Notes: generated by a model from the sequence alone, not told the origin. Positions 1-6,932 are shown, counted from the stretch's first letter. The stretch is DNA of 10,949 nucleotides from CAZAYB01 sp964489215 (GCA_964489215.1 CAZAYB010000101.1:1-10949), one strand, 5' to 3'. Made by a program: numbers and translations.

Positions 1-1
1 A

Positions 2-139
2 ATATCTGTAAATGCTACATGTAACGCAAGTGGAGCTGCAGGAAATTGGCAAACAAAAGTATATGATGTTTCAACGTCAGGTTTCAGAGCGAAAACTAAT
101 GCTTCTTATCAATATTACTGGTTAGCCATAGGATACTAA
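2..139 (+). CDS. Phage tail fibre, C-terminal fragment (partial)
   Basis: Only the last 45 codons are present; the gene runs off the left edge in frame 2 and stops at TAA 137-139. The fragment is rich in Ala, Ser, Gly and aromatic residues and ends YYWLAIGY. An aromatic-rich ending close to WxAIGY is a familiar close of beta-structured C-terminal domains of phage tail fibres and collagen-like adhesins (gp53-like/H-type lectin-like tips). The position just before a tail hub gene agrees with a tail fibre or receptor-binding protein. The stop is followed in the same frame by only two codons before the next gene's ATG. The family assignment rests on a short tail motif and on context, so it is moderate; the reading frame itself is clear. 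Confidence 0.6.
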   Translation: MSVNATCNASGAAGNWQTKVYDVSTSGFRAKTNASYQYYWLAIGY

Positions 140-145
140 GCACTA

Positions 146-2245
146 ATGCCCACACAGCAAAAACAGTTTAAACCTTACCTTATAGCCGATATGAAAACCG
201 GCAAGATGATCGGTATGGAACCGTGGCTTATACCGCAGGACGCTTTTGAGACGGTCAAAAACGCCCATCTTGAGTACGGTTACCTTGAGAAACGCAGGGG
301 GTATACCCAGTTTGCCCAGTTCAAGCATACCGATACAGCTGCCGGGACTAACAGTAACCCCGGTAACGCTGTGATGGGGATATGGAACCATTATACAACC
401 AGCGGAACAGAAGAACTGCTGATTATGGACACCAAAAGAGTCAATAAATACAGCTCCGGGACAATGTATGACCTGACCAGAAACAAGATTCACTTCGATC
501 ATGGAACAAGTCAGGATACCACGCCGGCAACTGACGATGTTATCGAGGGTGCAACAAGCGGGGCGTACGGGACGGTTAAGAGCCTGTTTACCGATAACGG
601 TGATTTCGGCGACGGTGACGCCAGCGGTACGATAGTATTTAAAAATACCACTGTTTCAGGTACGTTTCAGGCATCGGAACAGCTGCAGTATAGGACGTTG
701 GCTTTTACTGACGGCGGGACAACTGAAATAGAGGCGGGGGATACTATAACAGGACTGACAGGCAGTGCGACGGCGGTTGTATGGAAGGTTACTGTGACCT
801 CAGGCACATGGGCGGGGGGCGACGCGGCAGGTACTTTACACCTGAGAGACCAGACGGGGACATTTGAAAGCGAAAATATCGGTAACGACGGTACAACAGA
901 CCACGCAACTATCGCCGGTGATTCAACAGTTAAAATTATAGGTGATTCCACGGCGGCGGCTTCCGATGAAGAATTTACCTGTACCGACAGTGATTATTTC
1001 TGGATGGAGACGTGGAAAGGTATCAGTTATATAACTAACAATAAAGACCCTATACAGAAATACAACGGCACTGACCTTGCGAAACTTTATGTTGACCTTG
1101 ACACTGAGGGCGGGCCGGATAACGATATAAGTTCGTGCCTGATGACATTTGTTTATAAATCGAGGCTGATCCTGCTTAGGACCAATGAAAGCGGAACGGC
1201 ACATAACCAGCGGGCCAGATGGTGCGATATAAATGACCCGGAAGTATGGCCGGCAGATAACTACGTAGATGCGCCGACAGAAGACTGGATTATATCGGCT
1301 GATTTTATGGGCGAAGATTTAGTTGTATGGTTCGAAAGAAGTATATGGAAGCTGATATATACCGGCGATGTTACATTGCCATTTCGATGGGAAAAAATAG
1401 CAGATACAGAGGGCTGTTACGCCAGTTTTTCACTGACGACTTTTTCCGATGAACAGATATGTATAGGGCCGACCAGAATTGTAGCAACTGACGGCAGGGA
1501 GGTCTACGGGATAGATGACCGGATACCCGATTATATGCTGACGTGGAATCCGGATGCTATCGAATACTGTTTCGGGCTGGTGCTCGAGGAGGAATCACAG
1601 ATGTGGATTTCTTTCCCGTCACAGGGCCAGAGCAAGCCTGATAATGTTCTGGTTATGAACTATGTTACAAATTCGTTTAGTGTGTATAATTTTTACAATA
1701 ACCCGCACTGTTTCGGGTATTCTTCACTGGACGATTCGGTTACGTGGGATGATTACCCTACGACTTCATGGGACGAACTTGCTATTACATGGGACGACAG
1801 GAGTTTGCAGGGCGGGTATCCAACTACTTTGATGGGTGACAGAAGCGGTTATATCTATCAGGTAAATGACAGTGATTCTGATTATGACCCGACGCTGGGC
1901 GCTGGTCAGAATATTGAGATGGAAGTTATTTCAGGCCGATGGAACCCGTACAGTAAAGACGGGCTGAAGGCGGAAATGGGTTATATTGACTTTCTGGTAG
2001 ACAAGAACAGTATTGCTTCATTTGATGTACAGCTTTACGCTGACTCTGAATCATCCAGTTACCGGACAGTAACTGTAAGCTGTGCCGATACAGGGACATC
2101 GAGAGGTAAGGTATGGAAACGGGTCCACGCCAACTGTATCGCTGATTTTCACCGGATAGAGATAACTAATAACGCTACAGGTAACAGGCCGGTTATTCAC
2201 GCGATAGTACCGTACTTTAGGCCGGTTGACGGCGGATTAGTTTAA
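146..2245 (+). CDS. Tail hub / packaged-DNA stabilisation protein, P22 gp10 or T7 gp12-like
   Basis: A 699-residue beta-rich protein. The N-terminal part (residues 1-60) carries a conserved-looking opening with EPWLIPQDAF, NAHLEYGYLEKRRGY and F..F. Residues 285-460 hold repeated propeller-like strands (WKGISYITN, RLILLRTNE, ARWCDINDPEVWP, WFERSIWKLIYTGD, FRWEKIADTEGC, ATDGREVYGIDD). Residues 530-575 contain the W-D pattern TWDDYPTTSWDELAITWDD followed by GDRSGYIYQVN, which I know from podovirus tail hub/nozzle-type proteins that seal the portal after packaging. The C-terminal 110 residues are another beta domain ending FRPVDGGLV. Residues 132-247 hold two inserted Gly/Thr-rich repeats. The ATG lies 6 bp after the fibre stop; no good SD is visible, so translation is probably coupled to the fibre gene. 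Exact family (gp10, gp12 or a generic hub) cannot be settled by eye. Confidence 0.65.
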   Translation: MPTQQKQFKPYLIADMKTGKMIGMEPWLIPQDAFETVKNAHLEYGYLEKRRGYTQFAQFKHTDTAAGTNSNPGNAVMGIWNHYTTSGTEELLIMDTKRVNKYSSGTMYDLTRNKIHFDHGTSQDTTPATDDVIEGATSGAYGTVKSLFTDNGDFGDGDASGTIVFKNTTVSGTFQASEQLQYRTLAFTDGGTTEIEAGDTITGLTGSATAVVWKVTVTSGTWAGGDAAGTLHLRDQTGTFESENIGNDGTTDHATIAGDSTVKIIGDSTAAASDEEFTCTDSDYFWMETWKGISYITNNKDPIQKYNGTDLAKLYVDLDTEGGPDNDISSCLMTFVYKSRLILLRTNESGTAHNQRARWCDINDPEVWPADNYVDAPTEDWIISADFMGEDLVVWFERSIWKLIYTGDVTLPFRWEKIADTEGCYASFSLTTFSDEQICIGPTRIVATDGREVYGIDDRIPDYMLTWNPDAIEYCFGLVLEEESQMWISFPSQGQSKPDNVLVMNYVTNSFSVYNFYNNPHCFGYSSLDDSVTWDDYPTTSWDELAITWDDRSLQGGYPTTLMGDRSGYIYQVNDSDSDYDPTLGAGQNIEMEVISGRWNPYSKDGLKAEMGYIDFLVDKNSIASFDVQLYADSESSSYRTVTVSCADTGTSRGKVWKRVHANCIADFHRIEITNNATGNRPVIHAIVPYFRPVDGGLV
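539..886 (+). repeat. Two protein-level Gly/Thr-rich repeats inside the tail hub gene
   Basis: Residues about 132-181 and 199-247 of the hub protein align with each other: D(V/T)I.G.T.SA...V......G.(F/W).(G)GDA(S/A)GT(I/L).(F/L)...(T)VSGTF/QTGTF..(S/E)E.(L/I). The DNA copies have diverged. This type of ~45-50 residue beta repeat recurs in phage virion surface proteins. It sits before the main propeller region and looks like an inserted surface module rather than part of the hub core. Confidence 0.65.
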
Positions 2246-2306
2246 TACAGAAAAACTTAACTGAAATACAGAAAAACTTAACTGAGACATGGAAAAACTT
2301 AATCAG
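2244..2306. repeat. 21-bp direct tandem repeat, two perfect copies and a diverged third holding an ATG
   Basis: Copies at 2244-2264 and 2265-2285 are identical; a third at 2286-2306 shares the 11-base core GAAAAACTTAA and 13 of 21 positions overall. The first copy starts inside the TAA stop of the hub gene. In the frame of the downstream gene each perfect copy reads N-T-E-K-L-N-stop, and the third reads D-M-E-K-L-N. Thus ACA occupies, in copies 1 and 2, the position of the ATG in copy 3. No SD-like sequence lies in the unit. Confidence 0.9.
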
Positions 2307-2690
2307 ACAGAACAGTTCAGGGCAGGGAGGAAAGAAGGACAGATGCCCGAACCTGTGCAGGCGTGGGCAAGTATCTTTGTTCAATGGGTGCAGGATAAAA
2401 TTTATAGAGAAGTTGCTAAAAGAATAAATCACCTGCTGGGATACGAAAATTCTAAAACATGGGATCCGGGCAGTGTTGCAGACGGCGGCGATATATCAAC
2501 GACTTTGACTGTTACAGGCGCTGAGCTCGGTGATTATGTTATAGCGTCATTTTCGCTTGATGTGACAGATTTAGTCCTTAACGCTCAGGTAACGGCGGCC
2601 GATACGGTCAGTGTTGTACTTGCCAATAATACCGGCAGTGCGGTCGATCTGGGCAGCGGGACATTAAGGGTTAAGGTTATACCGAAATAA
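2289..2690 (+). CDS. Small phage virion protein with C-terminal beta-sandwich-like domain
   Basis: A 133-residue protein in two parts. Residues 20-52 are an amphipathic helix region (QAWASIFVQWVQDKIYREVA). Residues 58-130 are a beta domain with the pattern WDPGSVADGG, ISTTLTVTGAELGDYV, ASFSLDVTDLVL.A.V.AADTVSVVL.N.TG.AVDL.SGTLRVKV. I recognise this pattern from small conserved phage structural proteins, often located among tail genes; a defined function is not known to me. The start is uncertain. ATG 2289 lies in the third copy of a tandem repeat and has no SD. The in-frame ATG at 2343 (M19) has GGAGG at 2326-2330 and AAGGA at 2335-2339 before it and would give 115 residues beginning MPEPVQAW. 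I give the longer form, with about even odds. Confidence 0.7.
   Translation: MEKLNQTEQFRAGRKEGQMPEPVQAWASIFVQWVQDKIYREVAKRINHLLGYENSKTWDPGSVADGGDISTTLTVTGAELGDYVIASFSLDVTDLVLNAQVTAADTVSVVLANNTGSAVDLGSGTLRVKVIPK
2326..2339 (+). promoter_or_regulatory. Purine-rich SD-like tract before alternative start at 2343
   Basis: GGAGG (2326-2330) and AAGGA (2335-2339) lie 12 and 3 nt upstream of an in-frame ATG at 2343. Neither spacing is ideal, but ATG 2289 has no SD at all. This tract therefore bears on the choice of start for the small virion protein, and could mark a second, shorter product. Confidence 0.4.
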
Positions 2691-2693
2691 ATT

Positions 2694-4019
2694 ATGAGTG
2701 AAATTATTTTTATATCTTCATCAGGTGAGAGCTTGCCGATAGCGTGGCGAATGAAGTCACAGGGCCGTGATGTTTCGGTTTATGTGCATAACCCGCTTTA
2801 CCGCAAGAATTATGAAGGGATATTTGATAACAGAATAAAGATAAATGAGCTTCGTAAAAAAGCCAAAGACGCCGACTGTGTTATATTTGATATTGTCAGA
2901 CCTAATGAGGGTACGCCGGATGATAAGGCAATGCTCAAAAGTTTCGGGATAAGTGCTAAATCACCTTCGGTTTTCGGGCCGGTGGCTGATAAATTAAGCA
3001 GTTATACAAAGGTTATCGGAGCCTCAGAATATACGGAATCACTGGAGCTTGACCGTGATAAGGGTGTCGAGTTTGCCCGCAGGGCAGGTATTGCAGTTCC
3101 GTACAGTGAAAAGTTCACTGATATACAAAAAGCTGTAGATTTTCTTGCCAAAAACTTAGATAAACTGTGGGTAATAAAACCATTGAATAATGATGACCTT
3201 GATATGACTTATGTTGAAAAGTTCGAAGGTGAGCTTATAACTAAACTGCAAAACGAATATAAGGACAGGTTAAGCGATAGCCCTGAATTTATGTTACAGG
3301 AAAAAATTAACGGTACTGAGATAAGTACGGAAGTATGGGTTTATAAGGGTAATATAACTGTTATGAATCATACATTTGAAAGCAAAAGGCTGATGAACAG
3401 TAATCTCGGGCCGTCTATCGGCAGTCAAAGTAATACTGTATGGGTCAGGAAAAATCAGGGATTGCTCACAGAACAGTTAAATAGAGCGGTAAAAAATCTG
3501 AAAGATTATACCGGGCCGGTGGATGTGAACTGTATAGTGCCTGAAGACGGTATACCGTACTTTCTGGAATGGACTATGCGGATGGGATGGGATGCTTTAT
3601 ATTGTCTGTTAAGTCTGTACAAAGGTTCTGTAACTGATTTTTTTATGAATAACCAAAAAAGCGGTTTTAATGACGGATTCGCCAGCTCTGAGAGACTGTC
3701 TATTCCGCCTTATCCTTATTATACTCCTAAGTTACTGAAAAAATATGCAAAGGATATATCGATTACAGAGGATATTGAACTGAAGAACTTCTGGTTCCAG
3801 GATGTTTATTATAAAAACGGTCTGAAATGTGCCGGAGCTGATGGAATTTTAGGGGTAGCAGCTGATAAAGGAAATTCCATCGGGTCCAGTTACGGCAGAG
3901 TTTACAGACTGCTCGATAAAATGAGAGTGTGCAGCTATAAACAGTACCGAACAGACGGAGCCTCGCAAAACGAAAAACGATTTAATAAACTTGTTAATAC
4001 CGGAGTAAAAATCAAATGA
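2694..4019 (+). CDS. PurD-like ATP-grasp ligase encoded in the virion cluster
   Basis: A 441-residue protein with the layout of phosphoribosylamine-glycine ligase (GARS/PurD). The N-domain opens IIFISSSGESLPIAW (compare PurD GSGGREHALAW). Residues 117-143 (LELDRDKGVEFARRAGIAVP then F.D) match the PurD helix LE..K.FA..F..R.GIPT...F.D. K162 in WVIKP is the expected ATP-binding lysine; E203 and E209 fall in LQEKINGTEIS (PurD FL.G.E.S). LGPSIGSQ (238-245) corresponds to GPNTGG. E292 and R296 in FLEWTMRMGW match the metal/ATP site E.N.R.GDPE, but Asn is replaced by Thr and DPE is absent. The C-domain (376-421: AGADGILGVAADKGNS, GRVYRLLDKM, YRTDG) matches the GARS C-domain. The glycine-rich GKGV loop is missing. 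Complete purine synthesis by this enzyme is doubtful; an amino-acid/amine ligase with another acceptor is more likely. No SD; starts 3 bp after the previous stop and overlaps the next gene by ATGA. Confidence 0.75.
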   Translation: MSEIIFISSSGESLPIAWRMKSQGRDVSVYVHNPLYRKNYEGIFDNRIKINELRKKAKDADCVIFDIVRPNEGTPDDKAMLKSFGISAKSPSVFGPVADKLSSYTKVIGASEYTESLELDRDKGVEFARRAGIAVPYSEKFTDIQKAVDFLAKNLDKLWVIKPLNNDDLDMTYVEKFEGELITKLQNEYKDRLSDSPEFMLQEKINGTEISTEVWVYKGNITVMNHTFESKRLMNSNLGPSIGSQSNTVWVRKNQGLLTEQLNRAVKNLKDYTGPVDVNCIVPEDGIPYFLEWTMRMGWDALYCLLSLYKGSVTDFFMNNQKSGFNDGFASSERLSIPPYPYYTPKLLKKYAKDISITEDIELKNFWFQDVYYKNGLKCAGADGILGVAADKGNSIGSSYGRVYRLLDKMRVCSYKQYRTDGASQNEKRFNKLVNTGVKIK

Positions 4020-4471
4020 CTGAAGAACTGAACTTTATAAGGTTAAGTGATATGCGGCTTATACCTTCAGAGTATTTTAAGGATACAGGATTTTCAGAAA
4101 AGCAAATAGAAAGGATATATAAGCTGGGACCTGTAATAACAAGCAACCCGCTGACAATGATATTTGCGGCAGTAAATCCGGCAGGAAGGATTAAAGGGCT
4201 TTTATGGTCAAGGATTGATGCTATAATGGCCAATATATTTGTTTATGCACTGGCAATCGATAAAGAATATCAAAGTACCAGGCAGGAGATAATTAAGAAA
4301 GCGGCTAAGTTCTTAATGGAACTTGAGCTCGGTGATGAAGTGGAAAAGAAAATAATATTCGAGACGACTCACCCCAAGGCTTATTCAAGAGCAGGGGCAA
4401 GAGAAATTAAAACAGTTATGGAGTTAGATTATGAATCTGTTTACAACACCAAAAATAGTACGGATAAATAA
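4016..4471 (+). CDS. GNAT-like acyltransferase
   Basis: A 151-residue protein whose length and order of elements fit a GCN5-related N-acetyltransferase: IFAAVNPAGRIKGLLWSRID (49-68, strands 2-3), NIFVYALAIDKEYQ (73-86, strand 4), a helix at 88-103, KKIIFETTHPKAYSRAGARE (111-130, strand 5 and following helix) and KTVMEL (132-137). The 'S/AIDKEYQ' position is where GNATs carry the acetyl-CoA pyrophosphate loop, but the usual Q/R-x-x-G-x-G/A is not present (S-T-R-Q-E follows), so acyl-CoA binding may be changed. Start ATG overlaps the ligase stop (ATGA) and has GGAG at 4002-4005, 10 nt upstream. Tight coupling to the ATP-grasp gene suggests the two act on the same target; that is inference. The protein could also be a non-catalytic GNAT-fold protein. 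Confidence 0.6.
   Translation: MTEELNFIRLSDMRLIPSEYFKDTGFSEKQIERIYKLGPVITSNPLTMIFAAVNPAGRIKGLLWSRIDAIMANIFVYALAIDKEYQSTRQEIIKKAAKFLMELELGDEVEKKIIFETTHPKAYSRAGAREIKTVMELDYESVYNTKNSTDK
4420..4423 (+). promoter_or_regulatory. SD (GGAG) inside the GNAT gene for the ejection protein start
   Basis: GGAG 7 nt before ATG 4431, inside the last codons of the acyltransferase gene. It supports a 41-bp overlap of the two genes; the next in-frame Met of the ejection protein is not until residue 49. Confidence 0.6.
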
Positions 4472-5438
4472 ATTTCAAGTTGATATCAATAACCCCAGCC
4501 GTAGATTCTTTGGCGGCGGCGGCAGTGATGTTGAGGTTGTTGACCCTTACGCCGGGACCGGGTACAGACCGTTAATGAAAAAGCTAAGTGGGTTCCTGAG
4601 GCCGCAGATAGGGCAGGGAATTACGCCGTATCAAGGTCAGAGGGTAGCAGATATCAGTCCGTTACAGCAGATGGGATTTGATGTCGCAGGCGGCATTAAC
4701 CCTGTAGCTGAATCAGCACTCCAGCAGGGCGGGTCTGTGCTAAGTTATTTTGACCCGTCAATGGCGACTGACTTCCTCGGTCAGGCAGGCGGGGCACTGG
4801 AAAATTTCACAGGCGATTATGACCCTTCAGCAGTACAGGACCTTTATCAGCAAAGTTTTGTAAATCCTGCTGTTCAGACATTTGAGCAGGATATTATGCC
4901 GGCTATCATGGAAAGATTTGCAGGGGCTAACGCCGCTGATTCAGGGGCAATGAACAAAACACTTGCAAGGGCCGGTCGTGACTTATCAACTCAGCTTTCC
5001 GGTCAGCTTGGCGATTTACTTTACAGGGACAGGCAGGATTTTATGGGCCGACAGCAGCAGGCTGTTAATCAGGCTGGAATGTTAGCTGGTCTACCCGGCC
5101 AGATTGCTTCACAGGGCTTAAATATTGCAGGTAGAGGCGGTGACCTGGCATCTCAGTTATTTAATATCGGCAGTGCACAGAGAAATATCGACCAGCAGAA
5201 TATTACAGCGAACCAACAAAAATGGCTTGAAGGACAGGGTTATAATAATCCGTGGCTAACTAATTTCCTGCCGATTGCAGCAAGCCAGCAGCCTAACCAG
5301 GTAGTAGCTTCTGGGCAGGCGTCGGGTACAATGGACCAGTTACTGCCCGGACTTGGGTCATTTGCCGGCAGTGAAGCTGGTTCTGATTTGCTTATGTCAG
5401 CAGGTACAGCGGCATTAGGTTTTCTGGGGGGATTGTAA
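4431..5438 (+). CDS. Phage internal virion / DNA-ejection-type protein (335 aa)
   Basis: A Gln/Ala/Gly-rich, largely helical protein without enzymatic motifs. Residues 64-80 (ITPYQGQRVADISPLQQ) and 136-196 (YQQSFVNPAVQTFEQDIMPAI, ERFAGANAADSGAMN, LARAGRDLSTQLS) match a pattern I know from virion proteins of podoviruses that follow the tail genes: a loop with P.SPLQ and an 'ExIxPxIxExFAGxGAxxSSA' helix pair. The C-terminus (320-335, LLMSAGTAALGFLGGL) is short, small-residue rich and hydrophobic, as expected for a membrane-inserting ejection peptide. Its composition is like P22 gp7/gp20-class ejection proteins, but I claim no direct homology. The ATG overlaps the GNAT gene by 41 bp and is preceded by GGAG at 4420-4423 with 7-nt spacing, which supports this start. 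Confidence 0.6.
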   Translation: MNLFTTPKIVRINKFQVDINNPSRRFFGGGGSDVEVVDPYAGTGYRPLMKKLSGFLRPQIGQGITPYQGQRVADISPLQQMGFDVAGGINPVAESALQQGGSVLSYFDPSMATDFLGQAGGALENFTGDYDPSAVQDLYQQSFVNPAVQTFEQDIMPAIMERFAGANAADSGAMNKTLARAGRDLSTQLSGQLGDLLYRDRQDFMGRQQQAVNQAGMLAGLPGQIASQGLNIAGRGGDLASQLFNIGSAQRNIDQQNITANQQKWLEGQGYNNPWLTNFLPIAASQQPNQVVASGQASGTMDQLLPGLGSFAGSEAGSDLLMSAGTAALGFLGGL

Positions 5439-5824
5439 TGCTTAGATTGGCGGGTTTATTTATAATGGCTTTGGGTCTTATGATACGTATAGCCGCAAAA
5501 AAGACACTTGGCAAGAACTGGAGTTATAATAAGCTCAGTAAACCGTCGAAAATAGAGTCGCACGGCATGTATAAATATGTTCGTCACCCGTCATATCTCG
5601 GGGCAATGCTGATAATTCTGGGAAGCGGACTTATTGACCCTGTTATAGGTTTAATGTTTATCGCTTTAGGGTTTTACGAGTCCAGGATAATGGACGAAGA
5701 GACAGTGTTAATGTACCATTACCCTGAATATAAAAAATATAAGGATAAAACAGGGGCTCTTGTCCCTAAAATAAAATTAAAAGGAGGTAACAATGCCTTA
5801 TCCAATAACGATACAGCAGCCTAA
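5438..5824 (+). CDS. Small membrane methyltransferase, ICMT/PEMT family
   Basis: A 128-residue membrane protein carrying the C-terminal signature of isoprenylcysteine carboxyl methyltransferases and phospholipid methyltransferases: LGKNWSY (24-30), HGMYKYVRHPSYLGAML (42-58), then EE at 87-88 and YPEYKKYKDKTGALVPKI (95-112). In the family the R-H-P-S-Y segment and the later E-E...Y..Y..kt..l(I/V)P segment form the S-adenosylmethionine site. Hydrophobic stretches are at about 3-19, 54-67 and 68-81. At 128 residues it is shorter than usual family members (often 150-220) and lacks the first membrane helices, yet both catalytic segments are intact. Substrate is unknown: a lipid, a prenyl-like group or a small hydrophobic molecule are possible. 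Junctions are TAATG with the upstream gene and a 32-bp overlap downstream, so it is embedded in the virion operon and not a chance insertion. Confidence 0.8.
   Translation: MLRLAGLFIMALGLMIRIAAKKTLGKNWSYNKLSKPSKIESHGMYKYVRHPSYLGAMLIILGSGLIDPVIGLMFIALGFYESRIMDEETVLMYHYPEYKKYKDKTGALVPKIKLKGGNNALSNNDTAA
5781..5788 (+). promoter_or_regulatory. Strong SD AAGGAGGT for the second ejection protein
   Basis: AAGGAGGT lies inside the 3' end of the methyltransferase gene; GGAGG ends 5 nt before ATG 5793. It is the best SD in the window. It fixes the start at 5793 and predicts high, independent initiation on a protein needed in many copies per virion. Confidence 0.8.
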
Positions 5825-6932
5825 CCGTTCCGGTGGAATGGCCGGTTTTATAAATAATCTGCTTGCCGGTGTGGCACAGCAGCACCAACAGAAGTTACAG
5901 AAAAATGATATGCAGACTTTAGCAGACTGGGCGGCAGGAGGATATCAGGGCAGTCCACCTGCCATGAAAACATCACAGGGCCAGCAAATGATACAGCAGA
6001 GTTTGTTAAATCCGCTGGAGAGGGCAAGGGTGGATTATTACAAAGCACAGACTGAAAGGCTTAGAAACCCGATAACAGAACAATCTAACCCGTTCGATGA
6101 ACTTGCCGGGGGACTAAATACACTGCAGGGATTAGTAGGGTCAGGTGCGATTACGCCAGAACAAGCTAAAGGATTATTTGGGTCAGAGTTTGCCGATGAA
6201 TGGATGCAGCTGCAAGGCGGGCCGGCGGCTATGCCAGGGTTTAATCGGCCGGTGAGGAAGCAAGGAAAGACGACAAAAACTTATTATGATAAAAATGGTA
6301 ATAAGCGGATTGTGGCTATACCTGATACGATAGAAGCGGAAAACTCTTTTGCAGAAAAAGTAATTAAATCAGGCGGAAGCTTTGATCCGCCTAAAGAGTC
6401 AAAAGAAGCATCGCCGGAAAAAATAGAGTTTTGGGACAAAAGTGGTAAAAAGCATGTACGGAAAGTATCCGGCGGTATGGAAGAATATAATAGAAAAATG
6501 GAAAAACTTATTTCACAGGGATTCACCCTTGAACCGCCAGAATCAGCCGCACAAAAACAGACCAGTTTTTCCAGTGCCAGAACAGGGAGTATGCTGGCCG
6601 AAGATATCGCTGAGAGAGTTAAGGAAAGCGCGAAAATAGGCAGGTTAAAAGGTGTCGGCAAGGCAAACTACCCTAAAGAAAACCTGATTAAGGCGTACAA
6701 ACAGGAAAGGGCGCAAGCTGGATATGATAATATGTCGGCGGCTGATAAACGCAGATTTGACGCGGCATTTGATAACGCCGTACAGAATATAGCTCCTAAA
6801 CATGAAGTTCAGTGGGACCCGCTTGATCCTGAGATAGCATCGTTAAGAAACTATGGCAGTGTGCCCGTGTCAGATACCGCACCTGCAAACAGTAAACCTA
6901 AAGTTAACGATCCGTTGGGACTTGGTTTATGA
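5793..6932 (+). CDS. Phage ejection-type virion protein with internal duplication (379 aa)
   Basis: I do not recognise a named family. The N-terminal third (1-100) is Gln/Ala-rich and helical, with NNLLAGVAQQHQQKLQKNDM and LLNPLERARVDYYKAQTERL, a pattern common in internal virion proteins of podoviruses and other phages. Residues 160-200 and 210-249 are two copies of one beta-turn/helix unit: (Y/F)(Y/W)DK(N/S)G(N/K)K...V, then E...(F/N)..K(V/L)I..G(G/F)(S/T)(F/L)(D/E)PP. Copies of such units occur in phage virion proteins with 'YDp.tGk..' motifs. The C-terminal 130 residues are charged and helical, ending in a Pro-rich DPLGLGL tail. No signal peptide or membrane helix is seen. It sits between two other ejection-type genes and ends in ATGA with the next start, so the three proteins are probably made together. 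Confidence 0.55.
   Translation: MPYPITIQQPNRSGGMAGFINNLLAGVAQQHQQKLQKNDMQTLADWAAGGYQGSPPAMKTSQGQQMIQQSLLNPLERARVDYYKAQTERLRNPITEQSNPFDELAGGLNTLQGLVGSGAITPEQAKGLFGSEFADEWMQLQGGPAAMPGFNRPVRKQGKTTKTYYDKNGNKRIVAIPDTIEAENSFAEKVIKSGGSFDPPKESKEASPEKIEFWDKSGKKHVRKVSGGMEEYNRKMEKLISQGFTLEPPESAAQKQTSFSSARTGSMLAEDIAERVKESAKIGRLKGVGKANYPKENLIKAYKQERAQAGYDNMSAADKRRFDAAFDNAVQNIAPKHEVQWDPLDPEIASLRNYGSVPVSDTAPANSKPKVNDPLGLGL
6270..6539 (+). repeat. Internal protein duplication in the 379-aa virion protein
   Basis: Two units, residues 160-200 (nt 6270-6392) and 210-249 (nt 6420-6539), share Y/W-D-K-x-G-x-K near the start and G-x-x-x-x-P-P at the end with similar spacing. The DNA is diverged, so the duplication is old. 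Confidence 0.6.

Noticed and set aside
143..502. Minus-strand open frame of 119 codons
   Set aside because: It lies wholly opposite the tail hub gene, has no recognisable domain and no SD; a shadow frame.
667..1204. Two minus-strand open frames opposite the hub gene
   Set aside because: Low-complexity Val/Pro/Ser-rich translations that mirror the Gly/Thr repeats of the hub; not genes.
2244..2306. Recoding of TGA, since the downstream frame reads through two TGA codons in the repeat
   Set aside because: TGA ends the ATP-grasp gene, the 379-aa gene and the holin-like gene at normal positions, and genes do not carry in-frame TGA, so TGA is an ordinary stop here.
2217..2432. Minus-strand open frame of 71 codons with repeated VSVKFFCI
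   Set aside because: Its repeats are just the reverse reading of the 21-bp tandem repeat; it lies opposite two supported genes and has no SD.
4012..4233. Minus-strand open frame of 73 codons
   Set aside because: Shadow of the GNAT-like gene; no SD and no family likeness.
6284..6661. Minus-strand open frame of 125 codons and a + frame of 65 codons (6442-6639)
   Set aside because: Both are out of frame inside the 379-aa virion gene, which has the strong SD and clear internal repeats.
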